Assembly (NCBI RefSeq): GCF_023674425.1
Contig: NZ_CP098401.1
Location: 1,984,001 to 2,048,000, forward strand
Reading direction: 5' to 3'
Length of the DNA: 64,000 nt
From: Sphingomonas donggukensis
GTDB lineage: Bacteria > Pseudomonadota > Alphaproteobacteria > Sphingomonadales > Sphingomonadaceae
Shown: one piece after another, positions 1 to 7,756 of the stretch
How the letters are laid out: each line of letters opens with the position of its first letter
Numbering within the stretch: the stretch's first letter is position 1
Notes under the pieces: generated by a model
Databases searched by the model: none
What the model was told of the DNA's origin: nothing
The model's input: only the letters and a program-made list of their open reading frames with translations
Program-made: the position numbers and the translations under genes

Positions 1-100
1 TCGGGAAAATGGCTGGTTCACGAAGAAACTCCCTGGCCGATGCGTCGGCTCGATCGGATGGGGATACGCGCGGGATGCCGGCTCCCCTCCAGAATGATGG

Positions 101-658
101 TCAGAAATGCAGCGCGTCGCGCAACCGGGCGCGGGCGCGACGCACGCGCAGTTCGACGGCCTTCGCCGACAGGCCGAGCGTCGTGGCGACGTCGGCCTGC
201 GCCATCCCCTCGATCGCGGTCAGCACGAGCGGTTCGCGCAAGCCCGCCGGCAGCGCTGCGATCGCCCGCATCGTCCGTGCGAGCGCATCGCGATCCGCCG
301 CCAGATGCGCCGGGCCGGGCGCGGCGTCCGCAACATCGACATCCGTGCCGACGAACGGCAACAGGAAACGCCGAACCGCGCGGCGTCGCAGCCGGTCGCG
401 ACACTGGTTGAGCACGATGCGCGCGAGCCAGGGACGGAGCGGTCGGCTTACGTCGAACCGGGCGAGCGCCAGATACGCGGCGATGAAACTCTCCTGCACC
501 GCATCCAGCGCGTCCTCCGTCTGGCCGAGGCTCGCCATGGCGATGCGATACAGCGCCTCGCGGTGCCGCCTGACGATCTCCGCGAAGGCGGCGTCGTGCG
601 ACGAGCGCGCCAGCGCGACGAGATCGGACTCGGTGCAGTCGGCAAGCGCGGATATCAC
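101..658 (-). CDS. ECF RNA polymerase sigma factor (CnrH-like)
   Basis: A 185-residue sigma-70 family protein of the extracytoplasmic-function group, expected to direct RNA polymerase to stress or metal-resistance promoters. Region 2 lies at about residues 20-85 (RHREALYRIAMASLGQ, then QESFIAAYLALARFD) and region 4 at about 130-182 (LPAGLREPLVLTAIEG followed by a helix-turn-helix ending in RARARLRDAL). Its start overlaps the stop of the CnrX-like gene in an ATGA junction, so the two are probably translationally coupled. With the two genes before it the order is anti-sigma, periplasmic sensor, sigma factor, as in cnrYXH. The assignment to metal sensing comes from this order, not from the sigma sequence itself. 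Confidence 0.9.
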   Translation of the reverse strand: MISALADCTESDLVALARSSHDAAFAEIVRRHREALYRIAMASLGQTEDALDAVQESFIAAYLALARFDVSRPLRPWLARIVLNQCRDRLRRRAVRRFLLPFVGTDVDVADAAPGPAHLAADRDALARTMRAIAALPAGLREPLVLTAIEGMAQADVATTLGLSAKAVELRVRRARARLRDALHF

Positions 659-1095
659 CGGCCGCCATCGGTCAACGCCTTGCCGACCGCAGCGTCGAAC
701 CGGCGCGCCTGATCGGGCCGCAGCACCGCACGCATCCCGAAGATATGGTCGAGCGTCGCCTTCTGGAGCGTCCCCATCGCACGATGATTGGCGTCGATCG
801 CCGCGGTGACCTGCGGGCCGAGGGCATGTTCCGCCTCGATCGCGGTCGCAAGCCGCGCATTGTCGGCCTTCATCTCTGCCTCCAGCGCAACCCGGCGTCG
901 GGCAAAATCCCGTTCCAGCGTCTCGATCTGCGCCTTCTGTCCGGCGTCGAGATCGAGGCCGTCGTGGAGGAGGGCGTGAAGCGCAGCTCCGGGCGCCGAA
1001 GGCGGCGCGAACCAGAGCCGCCCCGCCGCCACGCCGACCACGGCGGCAAGAAAGGCGGCAACGATCACCAGCGCGATGCCGACGCGCCTGCTCAC
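655..1095 (-). CDS. Periplasmic metal sensor / anti-sigma partner, CnrX-like (Metal_resist family)
   Basis: A 146-residue protein with one N-terminal membrane anchor (about residues 7-25, IALVIVAAFLAAVVGVAAG) and a helical periplasmic domain rich in charged residues. In CnrX/NccX proteins such a four-helix domain binds metal and relieves the anti-sigma protein. The C-terminal helix ends DQARRFDAAVGKAL, typical of the CnrX/CpxP-like LTPEQ-type tail. There are few histidines (HALLHDGLD, AEHAL, NHRAM, DHIF), which could supply metal ligands. It overlaps its neighbours by four bases on both sides, so the three genes form one translational unit. The metal specificity cannot be read from the sequence. 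Confidence 0.8.
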   Translation of the reverse strand: MSRRVGIALVIVAAFLAAVVGVAAGRLWFAPPSAPGAALHALLHDGLDLDAGQKAQIETLERDFARRRVALEAEMKADNARLATAIEAEHALGPQVTAAIDANHRAMGTLQKATLDHIFGMRAVLRPDQARRFDAAVGKALTDGGR

Positions 1096-1352
1096 AGCGA
1101 CGCCGTCAGCAGGCTAGAGGGCGCGAGCGATGCGTCGATCAGCCCGGTCGGTGCCGCGTCTTCGATCGACACGCCGCCGGCCACGCCCGCGAGCAACGCC
1201 ATCGCGACAGCGGCACAGGATGCGACACCAAGCTGTCGCCGGTCGCTGCGGGCCTGACTGATGCCGGCCCAGACGGCGCGCTCGATATCCGCCAGCTCTG
1301 CTGGAGGGGCAAGCGTGGCGAGGGCGGCGAGCCGGCTATCGAGATCGTTCAT
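1092..1352 (-). CDS. Short membrane anti-sigma protein, CnrY-like
   Basis: An 86-residue protein with a cytoplasmic N-terminal stretch (residues 1-40, with short amphipathic helices LDSRLAALATL and ELADIERAVWAGI) and one membrane segment at about 44-60 (ASCAAVAMALLAGVAGG). CnrY binds its sigma factor with a short cytoplasmic tail of this kind. An AGGGAA ribosome-binding site precedes the start. It begins 51 bases after the glutaredoxin-MauE gene on the same strand, so read-through from the MerR-controlled promoter is possible. The protein is too short for a secure family call; size, topology and position support the role. Confidence 0.7.
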   Translation of the reverse strand: MNDLDSRLAALATLAPPAELADIERAVWAGISQARSDRRQLGVASCAAVAMALLAGVAGGVSIEDAAPTGLIDASLAPSSLLTASL

Positions 1353-1403
1353 GTTCGTGTTCCCTACATGACGACCCTGATACGCACAGGCATCGCGTCT
1401 CCC

Positions 1404-2168
1404 TCACATGTGTCCGCCGGCGCCAATCAGCATCGCCACCGCCATTGCGACCATCATCACATTCTCTGTCAGCGACACAAAGCCGAGCGGCACGTTCGAC
1501 GCACCGCCGACACAGGCACATTTCAGCTCCCGCCGCTCGACATAGACCGCCTTGAACACAGAAAAGGCACCGATCCCGCCGATGAACAGCGCGACGGGTG
1601 CGGACAGCCAAGTCGCGACCCCTGCCAGCATCAACCCACCCGCTCCGAATTCCGCGAAGGGATAGATCCAGGCATAGGGAACCCAGCGACGCGCCAGCAG
1701 GTCGTAGCCCAGGAACATCGTCGCGAAACGATCGACATCCTGCAGCTTGAGCATCGCGAGCAGCATCATCGCCACGGCGATGAACCGCCCGGCACCGACA
1801 AGGCCGATCAGCGGCGCGCCTGTCAGCCAGTTGATCGCCAGCGCGATGGTGGCGGCGACCGCGAAGACGGCGACGACGGGCGTATAGGACGTGGCTTCGG
1901 GATCGGACACGCGAAGGCCGAAGAAGCGGCGCAGGTCGTCATAGCCGCCGATGCGCTGGCCACCGATGAAGGTCTGCGGAGTCGTTTTGACGCCATGCTC
2001 TGCCTTGAACGCCTCCTGCTGCTCGCGCGTCGTCAGCCAGCGATCGTCGACCCGGTAACCCTTGTGCCGCAGCAGCCATCGCGCCTTCAACCCGTAGGGA
2101 CAGATGTGCGTCGGCATCACCATCCGGTAGAGGGTCGCCACCTTGCTGCTATCTGGATCGTCGGTCAT
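1404..2168 (-). CDS. Glutaredoxin-MauE fusion membrane protein
   Basis: A 254-residue fusion. Residues about 10-80 are a glutaredoxin domain with a monothiol active site CPYG (Cys23) and a TTPQTF cis-proline loop. Residues about 95-254 are a MauE/DoxX-like domain with four membrane segments and the family signature CACVGG near residue 225. It probably handles thiol redox chemistry at the inner membrane, perhaps linked to thiol-reactive metals. The start at 2168 was chosen because the longer reading frame runs through the operator and promoter. The gene is transcribed from a mer-like promoter facing a divergent MerR regulator. The second active-site cysteine of classical dithiol glutaredoxins is absent. 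Confidence 0.85.
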   Translation of the reverse strand: MTDDPDSSKVATLYRMVMPTHICPYGLKARWLLRHKGYRVDDRWLTTREQQEAFKAEHGVKTTPQTFIGGQRIGGYDDLRRFFGLRVSDPEATSYTPVVAVFAVAATIALAINWLTGAPLIGLVGAGRFIAVAMMLLAMLKLQDVDRFATMFLGYDLLARRWVPYAWIYPFAEFGAGGLMLAGVATWLSAPVALFIGGIGAFSVFKAVYVERRELKCACVGGASNVPLGFVSLTENVMMVAMAVAMLIGAGGHM

Positions 2169-2193
2169 CGCCACTTTCTCCACAGTGGCGCAT

Positions 2194-2225
2194 GATATAG
2201 GTGCCGTACCATGGTACGGAGTCAA
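2194..2225 (-). promoter_or_regulatory. mer-type operator and promoter for the glutaredoxin-MauE gene
   Basis: On the minus strand a TTGACT -35 box (2225-2220) is followed by a perfect 16-base palindrome CCGTACCATGGTACGG (2219-2204) and a TATATC -10 box (2199-2194). The spacer is 20 bases, or 19 if CTATAT is used. An over-long spacer with a CCGTAC...GTACGG dyad is the hallmark of MerR-activated promoters, and the first 12 bases match the Tn501 mer promoter as I recall it. Confidence 0.88.
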
Positions 2226-2717
2226 GGGACGGGGTTGACGATCGGCGCGCTGGCCAAAGCGGGCGGTGTCGGCGTGGAGACGATCCGCTATTACCAGCGC
2301 ATCGGCCTGTTGCGCATTCCCGCGAACGACGGTGGCGTCCGGCGATACGGAGCGGAAGACCTGCGTCGCCTGCGCTTCGTCCGATCGGCACAGGGCGCCG
2401 GCTTCACGCTGGAACAGGCGCGCGCCTTGCTGACGCTCGATGCGGCCAACGATCGCGATCGTGCCCGCGATCTGCCCGCCACGCGCCTTCATGCACTCGA
2501 CGAGCAGATCGCCCGACTGACGGCGGCGCGAACCGCGCTCACAAGGCTGGTGACGGCTTGTGTGAGTGGCGGCGGCGACACCTGCCCGATCCTCGACGCG
2601 TTCGACGATGACGGCGGGACCGGCTTATCGCAGGATCAAGCTCCCTCTCGCCATAGCCGCCCCAGCCAATCGTCGAGGTCAAGTGGATCGAATGGATCGA
2701 GACCGGACCCGGGGTAG
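2211..2717 (+). CDS. MerR-family transcriptional regulator
   Basis: A regulator with the MerR N-terminal helix-turn-helix (LTIGALAKAGGVGVETIRYY, residues 9-28) and a dimerisation helix. A C-terminal loop carries Cys117 and Cys125, matching two of the three mercury-binding cysteines of MerR (117 and 126 in Tn501). The third (Cys82) is missing; the local sequence is NDRDRARD. The first ATG at 2211 lies inside the operator palindrome. A TTG at 2235 preceded by AAGGGA (2224-2229) would begin the protein right at the conserved TIGALAK and is a real alternative. The last 35 or so residues are a low-complexity Ser-rich tail overlapping the convergent ATP-grasp gene. It most likely controls the divergent glutaredoxin-MauE gene and perhaps the trio behind it. 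Confidence 0.88.
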   Translation: MVRSQGTGLTIGALAKAGGVGVETIRYYQRIGLLRIPANDGGVRRYGAEDLRRLRFVRSAQGAGFTLEQARALLTLDAANDRDRARDLPATRLHALDEQIARLTAARTALTRLVTACVSGGGDTCPILDAFDDDGGTGLSQDQAPSRHSRPSQSSRSSGSNGSRPDPG

Positions 2718-3532
2718 AAGGTCATCTCCCCGAACCTGGGGTGCGGGTCGATATCGTAGAAGTCGATCCGCACGAAATCGAACCCGATGCCCAGCTGTTC
2801 GGCGGCCGCGATCATCGCTCCGAGCCGTGCCGGTCGCGGCGGTGTGTCGGCGGAGCGGGACAGTCTGAGCCAATCGCGATCCATCAGCAGCCATCGGTGG
2901 TCGCGCGCCCGGTCGAGGTGGACCTGAATGGCGGCGACGTGCCCGTGGAAGACGTAGAGCTTGTAGTCGATCGGCAGCACCCCGGCGGTGCCGATGAACG
3001 GCTCCACCAGAATGCCGCGCGGCACGTCGGCATAGCCCCATTCGTCGAGCCATCGTCCATACGGCGACCACACCCATCGCGCGCCCGCCCGTCGAACCTC
3101 GGTCCAGTCGGTGGCATCGGACAGCACGAAGCGCCGCTGGTTGCAGCCGTGGCGCGACTTCACGACGAACGGGTGTGGCCAGGGCGGCGTGTCGGGCAGC
3201 AGCGAACCGTGCCACAAGGTCGGCGTGATCCACTCCGCCCCGATGCGGTCGCTGACGAACGCCTTGACGGCAACCTTGTCGATCAGGCCCGGCATCGACG
3301 GATTGCGGTCGTTCAGCTTGCGCCATTGGACCAGTTCGGTGAACCGCATCGGCGTATCCAGCGACAGCGCGCGGCCGTGTCGCCAGCGATAGGCGAGATG
3401 CAGGCGCCATCGCGCAGCCCGCAGGGACCAGGCGGTCGTGACGTCCGGAGTCGATGATGGGAACGCGTCGGGGGGCGGCCATACCGCATCGCACCGTATT
3501 GCGGCGGCGGCCGCCCGTGTTCCAGCTTTCAT
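2636..3532 (-). CDS. ATP-grasp protein, TupA-like
   Basis: A 298-residue protein resembling the TupA-like ATP-grasp family, whose members ligate amino acids or are found with polysaccharide synthesis genes. Visible landmarks are PFVVKSRHGCNQ (lysine of the ATP-binding beta strand), GILVEPFIG, DYKLYVFHG, and FVRIDFYDID near the C-terminus, where acidic metal ligands are expected. The start overlaps the stop of mbfA by four bases (ATGA), so the two are co-translated. Its substrate is unknown. The 3' end overlaps the MerR reading frame on the other strand by about 80 bases. Confidence 0.75.
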   Translation of the reverse strand: MKAGTRAAAAAIRCDAVWPPPDAFPSSTPDVTTAWSLRAARWRLHLAYRWRHGRALSLDTPMRFTELVQWRKLNDRNPSMPGLIDKVAVKAFVSDRIGAEWITPTLWHGSLLPDTPPWPHPFVVKSRHGCNQRRFVLSDATDWTEVRRAGARWVWSPYGRWLDEWGYADVPRGILVEPFIGTAGVLPIDYKLYVFHGHVAAIQVHLDRARDHRWLLMDRDWLRLSRSADTPPRPARLGAMIAAAEQLGIGFDFVRIDFYDIDPHPRFGEMTFYPGSGLDPFDPLDLDDWLGRLWREGA

Positions 3533-4485
3533 CCCGATCCGATCAGGATACCGGCGGCGAGCACCAGCGCGCCGCCCAGCATCACCTTCGCGGCCGCCGA
3601 CACTGGCGGGGTGTCCATGTAACGGTACTGGATCCACGCGATCGCCGACAGTTCCAGCAGCACGACGATCCCCGCCACCACGGTTGCGGTCCAGAAGTCG
3701 GCGATCAGGAACGGCAGCGTGTGGCCGATACCGCCCGCCGTCGTCATCGCGCCGCAGACCACCCCGCGAAGCAGCGGCGCGCCGCGTCCGGAGAGCTTGC
3801 CGTCGTCCGCCAGTGCTTCGGCAAAGCCCATCGAAATGCCCGCGCCGATACTCGCGGCAAGGCCGACGAGAAACGCGTTCCACGGCTGATGCGTCGCGAA
3901 CGCCGCGGCGAAGACGGGGGCGAGCGTCGAGACCGAGCCGTCCATCAGCCCGACCAAGCCAGGCTGGATTACCTGCAGCACGAACCGCCGGCGGCGGTCG
4001 GCGTCTTCTGTATCTCGGCGATCGTCGGGCAGCCGCTTCGCCACGATCGTATCCGCCGCCCGCAGGTGTCCCGCCTCCGCCATCGCCAGATCGCCCAGCA
4101 ACCGGCGGGTCGCGGCATCGGTGCTTCGCGCCGCCGCCGCACGATAGAAGCGGGCGGCGTCGGCCTCCATGCGCTTGGCCTGTTCGCGGATCGCGTCGAT
4201 CCCGCGTCCGGTCGCGCGGCGTCCTTCATGCGGGCGTGGCGCACCGCGGACCTCATGGCGGGTGAGATAGGGGATGTGATCGCCGAACCGCGCGACGTGG
4301 CGATCGATCAGCGCGCGGCGATGGCCGTCCTCCTCGGCGGCCATGTCGTCGAACATCGCTGCCGTATCGGGATAATCCGCCCTAAGATGCGCGGCATAAT
4401 CGGTATAGATGCGACCGTCCTCCTCCTCGCTGCTGATTGCCAGTGCGAGGACTTCCTGCTCGGTCAGATCATCGAAGCGACGCAT
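3529..4485 (-). CDS. mbfA: Membrane-bound ferritin MbfA (ferritin-like plus VIT1 domain iron exporter)
   Basis: A 318-residue fusion typical of alphaproteobacterial MbfA. The N-terminal half (about 1-165) is a rubrerythrin/ferritin-like domain with repeated carboxylate motifs (SSEEEDGRIYTDYA, AAEEDGHRR, AEAGHLRAAD) that would form a di-iron site. The C-terminal half (about 170-318) is a CCC1/VIT1 transporter domain opening with GLVGLMDGSVSTLAP and containing several membrane segments. MbfA exports iron and protects against hydrogen peroxide. It is divergent from the PepSY gene across a 157-base gap, and I see no clear iron-control box there. Confidence 0.9.
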   Translation of the reverse strand: MRRFDDLTEQEVLALAISSEEEDGRIYTDYAAHLRADYPDTAAMFDDMAAEEDGHRRALIDRHVARFGDHIPYLTRHEVRGAPRPHEGRRATGRGIDAIREQAKRMEADAARFYRAAAARSTDAATRRLLGDLAMAEAGHLRAADTIVAKRLPDDRRDTEDADRRRRFVLQVIQPGLVGLMDGSVSTLAPVFAAAFATHQPWNAFLVGLAASIGAGISMGFAEALADDGKLSGRGAPLLRGVVCGAMTTAGGIGHTLPFLIADFWTATVVAGIVVLLELSAIAWIQYRYMDTPPVSAAAKVMLGGALVLAAGILIGSG

Positions 4486-4642
4486 ATTCAGGCTCCTTCG
4501 TCGCGCGATGTTACCGGCCGTTGCGGCAAAAGCATCAAGGTTGGGAAATTGTATCCGCGCGGCCTGCGTCCGCCAAACTACAGCGGGCTAGACATCGATC
4601 TGCACGGCCTCCCCCTGACCGTGTGTTCGAAGGAGTATCGAG

Positions 4643-4921
4643 ATGAAACTGCCCCGTCGCATCGTCGCGCTCGCCGCCGTCATCGGCATGACCGTTCCCG
4701 CCCTGGCCGCCCCCGCACCGATCGGGATGGCCAGGGCGCGCGCGATCGCGCTGAAGGCCGCGCCCGGAAAGGTCGAGAAAAGCGAGTATGAGAAGGAAGG
4801 CGGCCACTGGCGCTATTCGTTCGAGATTCGCCAGGGCGCGCGTATCCACGAAATCGGCGTCGATGCGATGAGCAGCCGGATCGTGGAGAACGTGTTTGAG
4901 AAACCGGGCGCGAAGGACTGA
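4643..4921 (+). CDS. Secreted PepSY-domain protein
   Basis: A 92-residue exported protein: signal peptide at about residues 1-23 (hydrophobic core AALAAVIGMTVPALA, cleavage after ALAA) followed by a single PepSY domain (ARAIALKAAPGKVEKSEYEK through IHEIGVDAMSSRIVE). The start is preceded by a strong GAAGGAG site. It sits 21 bases upstream of a response regulator/kinase pair and is probably part of that operon. Small PepSY proteins of this kind are frequent beside envelope-stress two-component systems, where they may modulate the sensor or a protease. Confidence 0.85.
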   Translation: MKLPRRIVALAAVIGMTVPALAAPAPIGMARARAIALKAAPGKVEKSEYEKEGGHWRYSFEIRQGARIHEIGVDAMSSRIVENVFEKPGAKD

Positions 4922-4942
4922 CGAACCGAGGCGATAATAAAG

Positions 4943-5617
4943 ATGCGCATCCTCCTCGCCGAAGACGATGTCGAGACCGCGGGCTATCTTGCCCGCGGAC
5001 TTGGCGAACTGGGCCATGTCGTGCTCTTCGCCGGCAACGGGGAGGATGGGCTCCATCTGGGCGCGACCGAAACCGTCGACGTGCTGGTCCTCGACCGCAT
5101 GTTGCCCAGGATAGACGGCATTTCCGTGCTGCGACGCCTGCGCCTTGCCGGGGTCGCGACCCCCGCCCTCATCCTTACGGCGCTCGGCCGGATCGAGGAT
5201 CGCGTTGCCGGGCTGGATGCGGGGGCGGACGATTATCTGGTCAAGCCGTTCGCCTTTTCCGAGCTGGTCGCACGCCTGAACGCGCTGGCGCGCCGTGCCG
5301 TGCCCGCGCAGGCGGTGACGCGCATCGACGTCGGCGCGGTGTCGATGAACCTGCTGACGCGTGAGGTGACGCGGTCGGGGGTGCCCGTCCCGCTCCAGCC
5401 GCGCGAGTTCCGGCTGCTGGAGGAATTGATGCGCAACGCGGATCGGTTCGTGACGCGCACCATGCTGCTCGAACGGGTCTGGGACTTTCACTTCGACCCG
5501 CAGACCAAGATCGTCGAGACGCACATGAGCCGGCTCCGTTCGAAGCTCAATTACGGCGGCTTGCCGGACGTGATCGAGACCGTCCGCGGTTCCGGCTATC
5601 GGATGATCGAACGATGA
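4943..5617 (+). CDS. OmpR-family response regulator
   Basis: A 224-residue regulator with a receiver domain (residues 1-115; acidic pocket Asp8/Asp9, phospho-acceptor Asp51 in LVLDRMLP, switch residue in ILTALG, Lys in LVKPF) and a winged-helix DNA-binding domain (about 128-222, ending VIETVRGSGYRMIER). It is most like the CzcR/QseB type. The stop overlaps the start of the kinase gene (ATGA), the normal arrangement for a cognate pair. The position between PepSY and an RND efflux operon suggests it controls that operon. Confidence 0.93.
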   Translation: MRILLAEDDVETAGYLARGLGELGHVVLFAGNGEDGLHLGATETVDVLVLDRMLPRIDGISVLRRLRLAGVATPALILTALGRIEDRVAGLDAGADDYLVKPFAFSELVARLNALARRAVPAQAVTRIDVGAVSMNLLTREVTRSGVPVPLQPREFRLLEELMRNADRFVTRTMLLERVWDFHFDPQTKIVETHMSRLRSKLNYGGLPDVIETVRGSGYRMIER

Positions 5618-6975
5618 GGCTGCTGCCACGACGCGCGGCCTATCGGATCGCCGTCCTGTCCGCAGGTGCCTTCGCACTCGCGACGACCTTGCTCGGGGTG
5701 CTCGTCTTCTATGCGGCCCATGTCACCTTCGCCCGGCAACTGGACGCGAGCATCGCGGACGCTTCGGCAGCGCTCGTCACCGAATACCGGGCCGAGGGAC
5801 GCGACGGACTGAACGAGGCGCTCGGTCGCCGGGAACAGCGGGCGGGCGACGAACTCGGCTATGCGCTGTTCGGGACGGATGGTCGCCGGATCGCGGGCCG
5901 GATGGTCACGGACCGTCCGCCTGTCGGCTGGAGCGACATCGTTTTCCAAGACCCGATCGAAGGCCCCGATCCGGCGCGGGCGCTGGCCGTCGATCTGCCG
6001 GACGGCGACCGGCTGGTGGTCGCGGCGGATCGCGAGCCGTTGGAGAACATCGACGCCACCATCCTGTCGATCTTCGCGGGCGCGCTGGTCGTCGTGGTGA
6101 TCGTCGGCGCGAGCGGCGGCCTGCTGCTGGGCGGCTACCTCCGACGGCGGCTCGCCGGCATCACCGCGACGGCCGACGCCATCGTCGCGGGTGACCTGGG
6201 GTCGCGCGTGCCGATCGGGCGTGCCGGAGATGGCGTTGGGAGCGATGAATTCGACCGCGTCGGTGCCTCGCTCAACCTGATGCTGGGCCGGATCGATACG
6301 CTGGTCGCCAACCTGCGGCAGGTCTCCGCCGATGTGGCGCACGACCTCCGAACGCCGCTGTCGCGGTTGCGCGCGCAACTCGAACAGGCCGGTGCCGCCG
6401 GGTCCGATCCGGTGCGCCACGCCGCCGCGATCGAGGCGGCGATCGACCATTGCGACCAGATCCTGCTGATCTTCGAGGCGATCCTGCGCATCGCCGAGAT
6501 CGAGGAAGGCGGCGCGCGCGCCTGGTTCGCACCATTCGATCTGTCGCGGCTGACGGAGGAGATCGCCGACGCCGTAACGCCAGCGGCGGAGGAAGGCGGC
6601 AGGAGCATCGCCGCCGCCGGGGAGCCGGCCTGCGTGATCAATGGCGACCGCCAGCTCGTCGCGCAGGCCGTCGTCAACCTGACCGAGAATGCGATGCGGC
6701 ATACCCCGCCCGGTACGCGCGTGACGATCGACGTGCGGCGCGTCGGCACCGACATCGTCCTGACCGTCGCGGACGACGGCCCGGGCGTTGCCGCCGGCGA
6801 TCGCACGCGCATCCTCGGGCGCTTCGTCCGGCTGGAAGCGGCCCGCTCGACGCCCGGCAACGGCCTGGGCCTCAGCCTGGTCGCAGCCGTAGCGGCGCTG
6901 CACCGTGCCGTCGTCGGGATCGAGGACAACGCGCCGGGGCTGCGGGTCGTGATCGCATTTCCGGGCGGGCGGTAA
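5614..6975 (+). CDS. Membrane sensor histidine kinase
   Basis: A 453-residue kinase with two membrane segments (about 12-35 and 150-174) flanking a periplasmic sensor domain of about 115 residues, then a HAMP linker. The H-box is DVAHDLRTPLSRL with His243, the N-box NLTENAMRHT, and the G-boxes DDGPGV and GNGLGLSL. The periplasmic domain has no obvious His or Met cluster that would name a metal ligand. It is coupled to the response regulator before it and followed one base later by the methyltransferase lipoprotein gene, so all belong to one operon. Confidence 0.92.
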   Translation: MRLLPRRAAYRIAVLSAGAFALATTLLGVLVFYAAHVTFARQLDASIADASAALVTEYRAEGRDGLNEALGRREQRAGDELGYALFGTDGRRIAGRMVTDRPPVGWSDIVFQDPIEGPDPARALAVDLPDGDRLVVAADREPLENIDATILSIFAGALVVVVIVGASGGLLLGGYLRRRLAGITATADAIVAGDLGSRVPIGRAGDGVGSDEFDRVGASLNLMLGRIDTLVANLRQVSADVAHDLRTPLSRLRAQLEQAGAAGSDPVRHAAAIEAAIDHCDQILLIFEAILRIAEIEEGGARAWFAPFDLSRLTEEIADAVTPAAEEGGRSIAAAGEPACVINGDRQLVAQAVVNLTENAMRHTPPGTRVTIDVRRVGTDIVLTVADDGPGVAAGDRTRILGRFVRLEAARSTPGNGLGLSLVAAVAALHRAVVGIEDNAPGLRVVIAFPGGR

Positions 6976-6976
6976 C

Positions 6977-7756
6977 ATGAAGCGCTTACCCCTGGTCGCC
7001 ATCGCGATCGTCCTGACCAGTTGCGCATCCGGAATGCAGACGCAGCGTGCGGCGATGATCGCGACGATCCGGCGCGACGTCGCGACCGCTCCGCGCCTCG
7101 CCGCCGACCCTTGGTTCGTCCGTGCGCTGGCGGTGGTGGCATCGCTGCCGCGTGAGGCGTTCGTGCCACACGCGGCGCGGCGTCTGGCCTATGTTGGAAC
7201 GCCGCTCCAGATCGGGTGGGACCAGACGATCTCCGATCCGCACATCGTCGCGGTCATGACGGCGGCCGCGCGGATCGGATCCGGATCGAACGTGCTCGAG
7301 ATCGGCACCGGCTCGGGCTATCAGGCGGCGGTGCTGTCGCGGCTGGGCGCGCGCGTGGCGACGATCGAGATCGTTCCCCAGCTGGCTGACCGGGCGCGCG
7401 CGACGCTGGCGCGACTGCGGATCGGTGGCGTAACAGTGCGCGCCGGCGACGGCTTCGTGGGCTGGCCGGAGCGCGCACCGTTCGACGCCGTGATCGTCAC
7501 CGCCGGTGCGACGGAGGTGCCGGCACCGCTGCTTGCCCAGCTGCGCCCCGGCGGGCGTCTCGTCATGCCGATCGGCCCGCGCTGGCCGATCGAGCAGATC
7601 CTGACCCTGACGAAGCGGGCGGACGGGGGTGTCTATACGTGCTCACTCGGTCCGGCGATGTTCGTGCCGCTGACCGGCGAGGGCCGCAGGCCCGAGGATC
7701 CCCGTGGTCTGTCCGACCGGAGCATTCCACTCTGCTACGGCGCACCGGTCACATGA
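6977..7756 (+). CDS. Protein-L-isoaspartate O-methyltransferase-like lipoprotein
   Basis: A 259-residue protein with a lipoprotein signal (MKRLPLVAIAIVLTSCASG, lipobox LTSC) fused to a complete PCMT-type methyltransferase fold. The SAM-binding motif I is VLEIGTGSGYQAAVLS, with FDAVIVTAGATEVP further on and the substrate-side motif ISDPHIVAVM. Cytoplasmic PCMT repairs isoaspartyl residues using SAM. An exported, lipid-anchored version is odd because SAM is not expected in the periplasm. It overlaps the following outer-membrane factor gene by four bases. Either the protein has a periplasmic role, or the signal is not used and the true start is internal; no better internal ATG is obvious before the conserved region. 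Confidence 0.85.
   Translation: MKRLPLVAIAIVLTSCASGMQTQRAAMIATIRRDVATAPRLAADPWFVRALAVVASLPREAFVPHAARRLAYVGTPLQIGWDQTISDPHIVAVMTAAARIGSGSNVLEIGTGSGYQAAVLSRLGARVATIEIVPQLADRARATLARLRIGGVTVRAGDGFVGWPERAPFDAVIVTAGATEVPAPLLAQLRPGGRLVMPIGPRWPIEQILTLTKRADGGVYTCSLGPAMFVPLTGEGRRPEDPRGLSDRSIPLCYGAPVT

Noticed and set aside
5596-7002. 468-codon minus-strand frame over the histidine kinase
   Set aside because: Antisense shadow; the plus strand encodes a complete kinase with H, N and G boxes.
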